From Segatella oris (GTDB lineage: Bacteria; Bacteroidota; Bacteroidia; Bacteroidales; Bacteroidaceae): a DNA stretch of 64,000 nt. Location of the stretch: positions 2,046,001 through 2,110,000 of the forward strand of contig NZ_LR134384.1 in NCBI RefSeq assembly GCF_900637655.1. Direction: 5' to 3'. Shown here in pieces: positions 56,258-63,451 of the stretch (positions are counted from its first letter, which is position 1; each line of letters begins with the position of its first letter). The notes under the pieces are model-generated. The model searched no databases and had not been told where the DNA came from. It saw only the letters and a program-made list of their open reading frames with translations. The translations under genes were made by a program, and so were the position numbers.

Positions 56258-56342
56258 AACAAAAGCAGCCTGCCGTTCTTCTTCCCGGGCATAAGAACAA
56301 AAGCCTGCCGACTCCATGTTTTGGAATCCACAGGCAAAGATA
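56258..56342 (-). promoter_or_regulatory. -7 box and repeat-containing leader of the OB-fold-like gene
   Basis: TATCTTTG (minus strand, 56335-56342) predicts a leader of about 95 bases. Within it GAACAAAAGC...CCTGCCG occurs twice on the plus strand (from 56258 and from 56296), giving direct repeats separated by CCCGGG. This may be a binding site or a structured leader. Confidence 0.45.
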
Positions 56343-56408
56343 GGGCAAAAAGAAACGCTGTGAACCGAATGGAAACACAGCGTAAAAAACAAAGTAAAAA
56401 AGTAAATT

Positions 56409-56870
56409 CTATCGTAAGAAAGTCAGCAGGCGGTCGGCAATAAGCTTCTGCCGGGAGAAACAGGTGTTCACCTTATCCGTGAGCGAAAAGCTTTCCCAAT
56501 GCTTATAATGCTTGTCAAGAATTCCATTCTTGGCCTTCTGCACGGCCTGATAATCACAAGGATAGTCAAGGGCATGGCTGAAAGGCAATTGCTCTGCACG
56601 CTGACAGAAAGCCGTCAGCTCACCGGGCCAGCCATAGAAATCTACCAGCACCCTGTAAATGGCCACCCACTGCGATTTAACCGTGAACAAAGGCATCAGC
56701 TCCTCTATTCCTCGGGCAATCTCTTCCTCGCTCTTGCCCACCGAAGCCTCTTTCCCAGCAGGCACAACCGCTCGGTCAACGTTCACCTCGGCGCCACTCA
56801 CACTCAAATTCACCGTCTCATTATCGTGGATGTCGATATACGACCCCTGCACATTGATTGTATTTCCCAT
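56409..56870 (-). CDS. Small protein with N-terminal G-S-Y-I-x-x-H-D-N tag, partner of RloAB
   Basis: The ATG at 56870, with AAGGA upstream, is preferred to a GTG 21 bases earlier. Of the 153 residues, the N-terminal 30 are beta-type: GNTINVQGSYIDIHDNETVNLSV. The C-terminal part is helical (FTVKSQWVAIYRVLVDFYGWPGELTAFCQRAEQLPF ... DKHYKHWESFSLTDKVNTCF). The tag recurs at the C-terminus of the HIRAN protein (VHGNYIEAHDNGQLVV). The start is 10 bases after the rloB stop, so it is the third gene of an rloA-rloB operon. Function is unknown; an adaptor or signalling role is inferred. Confidence 0.68.
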   Translation of the reverse strand: MGNTINVQGSYIDIHDNETVNLSVSGAEVNVDRAVVPAGKEASVGKSEEEIARGIEELMPLFTVKSQWVAIYRVLVDFYGWPGELTAFCQRAEQLPFSHALDYPCDYQAVQKAKNGILDKHYKHWESFSLTDKVNTCFSRQKLIADRLLTFLR

Positions 56871-56880
56871 ATCATCCTTG

Positions 56881-57618
56881 TTATTCTTCACGCGCTTTCC
56901 TGGTCTTCTCTATCTCATCAAGAACTATCTTGGGATTTCTAAGCTCCTTAACCAGCAAATCAACCTCAGTGCGTGGATTGTGAGCGGCATAATCGACTTC
57001 CCCTTCATGAGAACCACGCAACCTTTGAGCCCTACTCATAGCTTGGGCTTCATGGCCATGTTCTTGTAAAATCTGATAAAAGTCCTTGTCATTCTTCGCG
57101 TAGCTGAAATCCTCCTTTTTCAACTCCTTTTTCAATATGCTCTCAATCCTGTTGACATAGTCCTTACACTTACCTTCAACTCCTCCCTGGAAATGAAGAA
57201 GAAACCACAATTCGAAAGCCCCATTACTCCATGCGCATTTCATTCCTTCTTCCTCAGCCTTTACGATAGCTTCGTTGAAATCTTTGTATTCGTCTTTATC
57301 AAACACAACCCAAACGCGATCGAAAGGAACCTGATGCTTACACTTGTATTCCTTCTCCAACTTCTTTGCCTTCTCCACCAGCTTGCAGGTACCACAAGCA
57401 CCTCCGCCGATTACAGCTGCAGGGACCACTTGTGTTCTTTGCTTATCTATCTTTGCACCATTATTTTGTGATTTGCAATCATCGATAAGCGCCTTAAAAT
57501 AATTAGGCTCGGTTTTCTTTCCCTCACACACAATGAGAAATCTTACAATCTTGGCTCTCGTGCCTTGTTTTCGCTCACTATTAACTAAGGGGCCACGCAT
57601 CTTTGTTGTTTTCTTCAT
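56881..57618 (-). CDS. rloB: RloB family protein, Toprim-like (AbiLii-like)
   Basis: The 245-residue protein has the family's RFLIVCEGKKTEPNYFKALI (Glu32 in the Toprim-like E-G position). It also has RVWVVFDKDEYKDF (Asp107 and Asp109, a DxD pair) and CAWSNGAFELWFLLHF. RloB proteins pair with an AAA ATPase next door and correspond to the second component of AbiL-type abortive infection systems. By analogy with OLD and Gabija, the pair would be an ATPase-gated nuclease split over two genes (inference). It starts 14 bases after rloA. Confidence 0.85.
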   Translation of the reverse strand: MKKTTKMRGPLVNSERKQGTRAKIVRFLIVCEGKKTEPNYFKALIDDCKSQNNGAKIDKQRTQVVPAAVIGGGACGTCKLVEKAKKLEKEYKCKHQVPFDRVWVVFDKDEYKDFNEAIVKAEEEGMKCAWSNGAFELWFLLHFQGGVEGKCKDYVNRIESILKKELKKEDFSYAKNDKDFYQILQEHGHEAQAMSRAQRLRGSHEGEVDYAAHNPRTEVDLLVKELRNPKIVLDEIEKTRKAREE

Positions 57619-57632
57619 GGTTATGCCTGTGA

Positions 57633-58880
57633 TTATCGGATGAATGGAATGGCACCATAACGGCCTTCAATATAATTTTTCTCGAAATTGCGGTCATTGC
57701 GCTCCTTGAATTCAAGAAGCGAATAGAGGTCGCTGGCTTCGGTGGCATCTTTCTCGGTGAACCACACCTGATCACGGCGAAGGTAATCCTTATCAAGCAG
57801 ATGCGTGTCGTGGGTGGTGAATACGACCTGTGCCCCCTTAGGGTTGGTTTCCTTGTCCATGAACAGGCGCACAATGGCACGCGTCAGCATGGGGTGAAGC
57901 TTGGCATCAAGTTCGTCGACGAAGAGCACCTTGCCCTTTAGAAGTGTATCGAAAAGCGGCCCCGAGAACGAGATTATTTTATTCGTTCCATTCGACTCAA
58001 AAATCTCTGCATTAAATCTCGTCTGTCCCACTACTTTCCCCTCTTTGTCATAAACATGATGTGTCGTATATATATCATATTCCCTCGATTCCAAAGTTTT
58101 CTTAAGATTTACATCCTGCAAAGTAGCTATTTTTTCTTTTGTTTCATCAGAAATTTTGAATTCTTCGACCTCTAACTCGGTAAATCCCAAGTCAAGCTTT
58201 TTGAATAGATTTATGGCTTGGGCATAACCATCGAGTTTATTTGCAAGCATTTTAAGTGAAAACTGCTTATATCCTTCTCCTTCTAAGCCTGAAATCGTAT
58301 TGCAACACCTAAAATACGAGATGAGTTTTTGAGAAACTTCTCCATTGAGTTGAGCCACAAGTGAGAGAAAAAGGCGATTCTTGGTTGTAAGTTCCTTTTT
58401 ATTTTTGCCTTCAGGAAAATATTTTGTTGAGACAGTAAATTCTTCTCCTTGTCGTTCGAACAAAACATGCTCTTTACTATTCGGCTCAACCTTCTTTTCG
58501 TAAAGCCATTCCCTGACAATCTCTCTCGGTAGATATTCAAAACCATATTTATAAACCGCATTATCAAGCAAGAATTGAATTTCGAACGCTGTAGGAGCAT
58601 CTTTCGTTTGCGTATCAAGCATAAAAGGATTATGTGGAATAAAATTATCGGGATTAAGCTTAGTATTGTTTCTTACAATATATCTAAACCATCCCAACGC
58701 TTTGATAACATTCGTCTTTCCACTCGAGTTAGCCCCATAGATTGCAGCCACAGGGAGCAGGCGGAAACCATCTTTTTCGATAACAGACTCGGACAAGTCT
58801 TCAACTCTCCCCGCTTCCATGCGCAATGACTTGATGTCACGGAACGAGCGGAAATTACCAAAACTAAAATTAATCAGCAT
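57633..58880 (-). CDS. rloA: AAA ATPase, RloA/AbiLi-like
   Basis: The start at 58880 (MLINFSFGNFRSFRDIKSLRME) gives 415 residues. An upstream in-frame ATG overlaps the -7 box at 58906 and is rejected. Walker A is AAIYGANSSGKTNVIKAL (GANSSGKT at 49-56), Walker B is KVLFVDELDAKLHPML, and the switch His is in QVVFTTHDTHLL. The ending FEKNYIEGRYGAIPFIR is typical of AAA_21/AAA_15 ABC-like ATPases. The middle of the gene is distinctly more AT-rich than its neighbours, a sign of separate acquisition. It is probably the sensor or motor of the defence pair with RloB. Confidence 0.86.
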   Translation of the reverse strand: MLINFSFGNFRSFRDIKSLRMEAGRVEDLSESVIEKDGFRLLPVAAIYGANSSGKTNVIKALGWFRYIVRNNTKLNPDNFIPHNPFMLDTQTKDAPTAFEIQFLLDNAVYKYGFEYLPREIVREWLYEKKVEPNSKEHVLFERQGEEFTVSTKYFPEGKNKKELTTKNRLFLSLVAQLNGEVSQKLISYFRCCNTISGLEGEGYKQFSLKMLANKLDGYAQAINLFKKLDLGFTELEVEEFKISDETKEKIATLQDVNLKKTLESREYDIYTTHHVYDKEGKVVGQTRFNAEIFESNGTNKIISFSGPLFDTLLKGKVLFVDELDAKLHPMLTRAIVRLFMDKETNPKGAQVVFTTHDTHLLDKDYLRRDQVWFTEKDATEASDLYSLLEFKERNDRNFEKNYIEGRYGAIPFIR

Positions 58881-58905
58881 AATTGTATATGATAAATATT
58901 TAATG

Positions 58906-58913
58906 CAAAGATA
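58906..58913 (-). promoter_or_regulatory. -7 box of the rloA-rloB operon
   Basis: TATCTTTG on the minus strand lies 25 bases before the chosen rloA start, so the module can be transcribed independently of the HIRAN gene. No clear -33 box is present. Confidence 0.5.
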
Positions 58914-59003
58914 ACAAACAAAAACGCTCTTCATGGCGTTTTGCGAGATTTTTTCTCATAAAAGTGCGGTTATTTATATAAAATTACATCTAAAAGGGCT
59001 TTT

Positions 59004-60188
59004 TTACGATATTTTTTCGCGTTCATTAACGCTTTCTTTCTCGCCAACCACCAATTGCCCATTATCGTGCGCCTCAATATAATTGCCGTGCACGGTCAAC
59101 GAGCGAGGTATCTGTGCTTGCCGACGCTCTATCTCTTCATCCACCCGGGCAAGGAGCGCATCGGCCTGCGGGTAGCCATGCCGACGAACATACTCGAAGG
59201 TGCGGCGAAAGGCATGGAGCGTTTCATCATCAATACATTCAGTGTGGGCAGTCCATTGCCAGGGGAGTTCAGCCGAGGGTTTGCTCCGCTTCGCCACTTC
59301 TACGAACACGACGCCCGAGAGAAACTGCCACAATTGGCGCTTCGGCACCGAGGCATAATAGAGTCGGGAAAGGAAATTCTGACGGTCGTTCTGCCACACA
59401 CGATAAAGTCCTGCGGGGAAAGCCTCCAAAGAAGCAATCACCTTACCGACTTCATCGTCAGAGACCTGCAAGAACAGGCGCTTCGTGGTTTCTTCATCGG
59501 CCACCATTGAGAGCCAGCGCTCCATGGTCATCGCTTCACTGCCCAATTGGCGCCCCATTACGCTTCCAAGCCGTTCGAGCGAATGAATCACTTCGGCATC
59601 CACATCCACACCGATCGCTTCCATGCGCCCCACGAGTGCCTGCCGACGCTGAGTCATTTCACGGCTGATATCGAGCAGCGAAAGCGAGCTGAAGCGTACC
59701 AGCAGGCAGGCGAACTCCTCACGTTCAGAGGTGCTCCATTCGGGCCAGGCTTCAAGCAGGTCGTCGATGCCGTCGGCCACCGCCTCAAGGCGCTTCAGTT
59801 CGCGCGAACGCTCGAGCAGAGGGCCGGCATAGTGCCAGGCAGAGAAATCCAGAAGCGGAAGCGAAGCTGATGTCCCACTGCAATTTTTCACAAACTGCTC
59901 CACAAGCAATGAGTTATGCTCCTTGTCGACTTCGACTACTCTCGTGCGCAGGCGTTCCCTCTCCACGCAGGCAAAAGCCTCATGCGCCAGCCCACGCTGC
60001 CTCCTGCACACATAGCCTATCAGTCGCCCCTGCCAGTCGTAGGCCACAACAGCCTGCGGGTCGGCATGATTGTCGTGCTCAGCACGCAGGGTGACGGCTT
60101 TTCCAAGGGCCTCCCCCATGAAGTCCTCCATACAGCCGGCTATCTCATGATAGGGCAGTCCGACGATGCGCAGTTGAATTATGCTCAC
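59004..60188 (-). CDS. HIRAN-domain protein with C-terminal G-N-Y-I-x-x-H-D-N tag
   Basis: In this 394-residue protein the N-terminal 90 residues match HIRAN: IIQLRIVGLPYHEIAG, KAVTLRAEHDNHADPQAVVAY, and GRLIGYVCRRQRGLAHEAF. HIRAN domains bind DNA ends or damaged DNA. A long helical middle (about 130-350) matches no family I recognise. The C-terminus ends IPRSLTVHGNYIEAHDNGQLVVGEK, sharing its tag with the protein at 56409-56870. It lies 123 bases upstream of rloA in the same direction and has its own strong promoter. The gene is GC-rich compared with rloA. A damage- or phage-DNA-sensing role is inferred. Confidence 0.75.
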   Translation of the reverse strand: MSIIQLRIVGLPYHEIAGCMEDFMGEALGKAVTLRAEHDNHADPQAVVAYDWQGRLIGYVCRRQRGLAHEAFACVERERLRTRVVEVDKEHNSLLVEQFVKNCSGTSASLPLLDFSAWHYAGPLLERSRELKRLEAVADGIDDLLEAWPEWSTSEREEFACLLVRFSSLSLLDISREMTQRRQALVGRMEAIGVDVDAEVIHSLERLGSVMGRQLGSEAMTMERWLSMVADEETTKRLFLQVSDDEVGKVIASLEAFPAGLYRVWQNDRQNFLSRLYYASVPKRQLWQFLSGVVFVEVAKRSKPSAELPWQWTAHTECIDDETLHAFRRTFEYVRRHGYPQADALLARVDEEIERRQAQIPRSLTVHGNYIEAHDNGQLVVGEKESVNEREKIS

Positions 60189-60313
60189 TATGGTTTTTCT
60201 TTTGAAAGATTATTATTTCCTGAAAACTCATTTTGTTATCAGTGGTTTTGAAGAAAAGTCCAACTGACACTCCCCCTTAGTTTTTCAATCGGCATTTCTT
60301 TCGCATCCGATGA

Positions 60314-60344
60314 CAAAGATAAGAAAAAAAATTGGAAAAACAAA
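60314..60344 (-). promoter_or_regulatory. Promoter of the HIRAN gene
   Basis: Minus-strand TATCTTTG (60314-60321) and TTTG (60341-60344) have 19-base spacing. The leader is about 120 bases. Confidence 0.7.
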
Positions 60345-60374
60345 CGATTGAATATGTAATGAAAAAGAAAAAAT

Positions 60375-60701
60375 AAAAATATTACATATTACAATATTAC
60401 ATGTAACGTTTACTCAATTCATCATGCATGATGCACAGGAATATAAGGGATACTTACGGATTGATAGTTTTATGGAGATTATATATAATAATTATTAGTA
60501 GTATTATGTTATTATAATATATAATATATTATATATTATAATAAGCTATCTTATATTCAGACCTATTCACCATGCATAATGCATGGTTAAGAGATGTCAA
60601 GCGCTTTGTTTTCTCATGCAAATGCGCAATTATGCATGATGAATTAAAAAACAGTGAATTGAGTAAACGTTACATGTAATATTGTAATATGTAATATTTT
60701 T
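60375..60701 (-). mobile_element. MITE-like inverted-repeat element, complete copy B
   Basis: A 327-base element is bounded by perfect 47-base inverted repeats (60375-60421 and 60655-60701). The arms begin AAAAATATTACATATTACAA and include ATGTAACGTTTACTCAATTC. Its core at 60448-60550 is 103 bases and is the reverse complement of the copy A core (36285-36387) with only a modest number of substitutions. It also carries a perfect 9-base palindrome (ACCATGCAT / ATGCATGGT, 60569-60587). It sits between the divergent HIRAN and HU-like genes, close to both promoters. No ORF is present. Confidence 0.82.
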
Positions 60702-60818
60702 GATTCTGCATGACGAATCATGCATCATGAATTGTGCATTATGAATTACGAATTAATCTTTAACACCCATTAACACGCTCAAAATCCCTTTTTCCATGGT
60801 CTTCGGACGATTGTACTG

Positions 60819-60826
60819 TATCTTTG
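60819..60826 (+). promoter_or_regulatory. -7 box of the HU-like gene
   Basis: TATCTTTG starts a leader of about 100 bases. It contains GGGGCCGCTCACCCGGGAG and ends in AGAAGGAGG, a strong Shine-Dalgarno site 11 bases before the ATG. Such a site is unusual for a non-ribosomal gene in this window. Confidence 0.55.
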
Positions 60827-60929
60827 TAGGAAAGAAACAAAACCATGTAAACACACCCACATCAAAGTCCTTCTTCGCAGGTAAAAGTGGGGCCGCTCAC
60901 CCGGGAGAGTAGAAGGAGGCGTAATTACC

Positions 60930-61373
60930 ATGTTAAACTACAAGATTTACAAGAACAAAAACAAGAAATCGGCAGGCTATGGCAGATTCTATGCCCGATC
61001 AGTGATCAACGAGACCAAGAACATCGAACAGTTGGCTGAACACATGTCGTTTCACAACACTCCTTTCTCGAAAGGCGTCATCAAAGGCATCATCACCGAC
61101 ATGGTGGAGTGTATCAGGGAACTGGCATTGGCGGGCACGGCCGTGAAGCTCGACAATCTGGCCATTTTCTCCGTAGGCATCACCTCCAAGGGTGCAGAAT
61201 CGGGTGCAGCCTTCTCGCCTGCCAAACACATCAAGGCCTATCGCCTGCGTGCACGCCCGACTGGGAAATTCAATGCCCACAGCCTCAAGACCGCTACCCA
61301 TGTGCAGGAACAGACTGAATATCAGATTCAGAAAAAGAAAAAGAAAACTGAGACTGGAACACCTCAGGGATAG
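60930..61373 (+). CDS. HU-family DNA-binding protein (accessory-cluster type)
   Basis: In this 147-residue protein the HU-like fold is recognised from NIEQLAEHMSFHNTPFSKGVIKGIITDMVECIRELALAGTAVKLDNLAIFSVGITSKGAE. This is the helix-helix-strand core with the basic arm replaced by SAAFSPAKHIKAYRLRARPTGKF. A Lys-rich tail (QKKKKKTETG) ends it. This longer HU type accompanies VirE/DUF3987, DUF5675 or amidase and smalltalk genes in Bacteroidota. It probably binds DNA or coats a cluster-specific substrate. It is preceded by a strong Shine-Dalgarno site and followed by a REP-like repeat and smalltalk. Confidence 0.88.
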   Translation: MLNYKIYKNKNKKSAGYGRFYARSVINETKNIEQLAEHMSFHNTPFSKGVIKGIITDMVECIRELALAGTAVKLDNLAIFSVGITSKGAESGAAFSPAKHIKAYRLRARPTGKFNAHSLKTATHVQEQTEYQIQKKKKKTETGTPQG

Positions 61374-61380
61374 CGTATAA

Positions 61381-61503
61381 CACCTCTCCCCCAACCCCTC
61401 TCCCAAGGAGAGGGGAAAAGATTTGGGAAGACTAATTGAGAAGAATCTCTTCCCGGTCCTCTACCGTAGTTCCCCTCTCCCTGGAGAGGGGTTGGGGGTG
61501 AGG
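61381..61503. repeat. GC-rich paired REP-like hairpins (copy 2)
   Basis: The left unit is CACCTCTCCCCCAACCCCTC + TCCCAAGGAGAGGGG. The right unit is TCCCCTCTCCCTGGAGAGGG + GTTGGGGGTGAGG. They form an inverted pair around about 55 bases, and each half is itself a hairpin. The pair lies between the HU-like gene and smalltalk. Confidence 0.8.
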
Positions 61504-61533
61504 CTTCATTATTAATCTTAAAAAAATATCATC

Positions 61534-61626
61534 ATGAAAAACAACACTTGGAAAGTCATCCTTCAGACTGTCATCACCATTCTTACGGCCATTGCCACAA
61601 CCCTCGGGGTTAGCTCGTGCATGTGA
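61534..61626 (+). CDS. Smalltalk peptide (30 residues)
   Basis: The frame encodes MKNNTWKVILQTVITILTAI then ATTLGVSSCM: a basic, tryptophan-containing start, one hydrophobic helix and a short GVSSC end. This is the pattern of the tiny Bacteroidota 'smalltalk' family, usually found beside HU-like and amidase or VirE genes. The ending resembles a lipobox without a mature protein. It is flanked on both sides by REP-like repeats, and the second begins at the first base after its stop codon. Function is unknown; a membrane peptide is inferred. Confidence 0.8.
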   Translation: MKNNTWKVILQTVITILTAIATTLGVSSCM

Positions 61627-61777
61627 CACCTCTCCCCTGCCCTCTCTCCCAAGGAGAGGGGGAGTGTGCGCAGAGTCTTATGGAGAGTTTTTTTCAATTC
61701 GCCTTCTCAATTCGCCTTCTCAATTCGCCTTCTCAATTCGCACTCCCCTCTCCTTGGAGAGGGGTTGGGGGTGAGGC
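61627..61777. repeat. GC-rich paired REP-like hairpins (copy 3) with 13-base tandem repeat
   Basis: The left unit (CACCTCTCCCCTGCCCTCTC + TCCCAAGGAGAGGGGG) and right unit (CACTCCCCTCTCCTTGGAGA + GGGGTTGGGGGTGAGG) form an inverted pair. Between them CAATTCGCCTTCT is repeated 3.6 times in tandem (61695-61741). The whole unit fills the space between smalltalk and the dipeptidase stop. Confidence 0.8.
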
Positions 61778-61785
61778 TTCCTTTT

Positions 61786-63426
61786 TCAGGGCATCGGTGT
61801 GAGTTCTTTCGCCAACTTTCGGGCATAGGGTGCGGGGTATCCAGAGCGCCAGACAGGGGCAGGAGTTCCACGCTTGGTGCGCAGGAAGTTACCGTTTTCA
61901 TCGGTGGGTCTGACAACCATATCGTTGTATTTCACGATGAGGTGGAAAGCCAACTGCGTCCAACGCGCAAGCATGCGCTGTGCCTGCAGGTTGCTATAGT
62001 CGTTGAGCTGGCGCAGGGCTGCCGCCTTATCGGTGGCATAGCGCCGGCAGGCTTCTTTTTCAATTTCTGCCTGCTGGGCAAAATAGCTCTGTTCGAGACT
62101 GTCGCGCACGGCTTTCAGACTTGGGAACATCTGGCTATAACGCGGATAGACCATGTTGCTGACCCAATTGCACACCCAGAAGGCATTCTTCATCGAGAAG
62201 GTAAGGGCATCAGCCCCAGGCGTGTTATAGCATTCGGGACGCACGGTGTTGCCACAATAGACAGGGGTGTAGGCTATCATGTTTCCGTCGTCATTGCCAA
62301 ACCACAACACGCCACCAATCTCACGGGGAAGCCATGAACGCATTTCGCTGACATAGGAGAAAGTGGTTTGCTGGGTGCTCACGGGGCGCTCGTTGAAATA
62401 AGCTTTTCCATTGACTTTATAGACCAAGGGCGAGGGGCGGTAGGGCATTTGCCAGATGCCGCCTCCGATGTCGAGGGTGTCGGTGGCGAGAGGTGTGCCT
62501 TCATAATGGTCGCGCATGGCAGTCTGCACATCTTGCACACTGAGTTTATGCTTGGGCACTATCCAGAGCGGCATGTCTTCAGCGTTGGGATCAAGTCCCT
62601 CGGCCCAAGGCAAATAGCGGGAGAAGCCATCGGCAAAGCGATTGAAGAATGCCCACACGCGGGCATCACAGAAACGACGTCCTCCGAAGTCGGGGCGCGC
62701 ATAGGTCATCTTCCAGTTGAACTCGTCATCACGCCCCTTGAACCACCCTTTGCTTCGGGCAAAGGAAATGACGTTCTTGCTATAGAGCACATTCTTCTTG
62801 TCTTTCATGTTGAAGTTTCCGATACGGCTTTGGTTGGCATGTGCACAGATAGCGTCATCGGGGATGCGCTGGGCCACCCACACGACTTTCTTGCTTCCCG
62901 CGCCACAGCCCATCATCTCCATGATCCAGGCTTCATTGGGGTCGCAGATGGTGAAGGTTTCGCCCTCGCTGTTGTAGCCATAAGCCTCTACCAAGGTTGT
63001 CATCACGCGAATGGCTTCGCGGGCTGTGCGTGAGCGTTGCAGGGCAATGTAAATGAGACTTCCATAGTCGAGAATGCCTGTGGAGTCGACCATTTCGGCA
63101 CGCCCGCCATAGGTGGTTTCGCCAATGGTCACTTGATATTCGTTGATGTTGCCAATGATATTATAGGTCACGGGAGCCTCGGGGATGAAACCATGACACA
63201 CGCTTGTTTCCCAATCATTGACGGCACGCATTTCACCTTTCTCATGCGTGGCTGCCGGATAATGGGTCAACCCGAGAAACGAACCATAGCTGTCGGCATT
63301 GTAGGTGCAGATGACGCTTCCGTTGACACTGGCTTTCTTGCCTACAATGAAATTCGTGCAAGCCTCTGAAGGGACTGCATAAAGCATGAGGCCCAAAAGC
63401 AGAAAAAGAGTTTTATTGATGTTCAT
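61786..63426 (-). CDS. C69-family dipeptidase (PepD-like), secreted
   Basis: The 546-residue protein has a signal peptide ending before Cys23 (VPSEACTNFIVGKKASVNGSVI). The Cys would be the N-terminal nucleophile of the Ntn-hydrolase fold. TYNADSYGSF, GNINEYQVTIGETTYGGR, YNSEGETFTICDPNEAWIMEMMG and VAQRIPDDAICAHANQSRIG are family C69 motifs. It should cleave dipeptides in the periplasm or at the surface. It begins the return to ordinary metabolic genes after the accessory region. No clear promoter was found upstream, where a solo repeat arm lies. Confidence 0.92.
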   Translation of the reverse strand: MNINKTLFLLLGLMLYAVPSEACTNFIVGKKASVNGSVICTYNADSYGSFLGLTHYPAATHEKGEMRAVNDWETSVCHGFIPEAPVTYNIIGNINEYQVTIGETTYGGRAEMVDSTGILDYGSLIYIALQRSRTAREAIRVMTTLVEAYGYNSEGETFTICDPNEAWIMEMMGCGAGSKKVVWVAQRIPDDAICAHANQSRIGNFNMKDKKNVLYSKNVISFARSKGWFKGRDDEFNWKMTYARPDFGGRRFCDARVWAFFNRFADGFSRYLPWAEGLDPNAEDMPLWIVPKHKLSVQDVQTAMRDHYEGTPLATDTLDIGGGIWQMPYRPSPLVYKVNGKAYFNERPVSTQQTTFSYVSEMRSWLPREIGGVLWFGNDDGNMIAYTPVYCGNTVRPECYNTPGADALTFSMKNAFWVCNWVSNMVYPRYSQMFPSLKAVRDSLEQSYFAQQAEIEKEACRRYATDKAAALRQLNDYSNLQAQRMLARWTQLAFHLIVKYNDMVVRPTDENGNFLRTKRGTPAPVWRSGYPAPYARKLAKELTPMP

Positions 63427-63451
63427 ACTGATATATTAATGGTTAACATTC

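Noticed and set aside
52495..61626. Complete prophage
   Set aside because: No integrase, terminase, portal, capsid or tail gene is present; only DUF5675, HU-like, ATPase and small proteins.
61592..61802. Plus-strand frames of 60-61 codons across the REP-like repeat
   Set aside because: They translate palindromic repeat and the 13-base tandem repeat (repeating IRLLNSPSQFAFS-type sequence), an artefact of the repeats.
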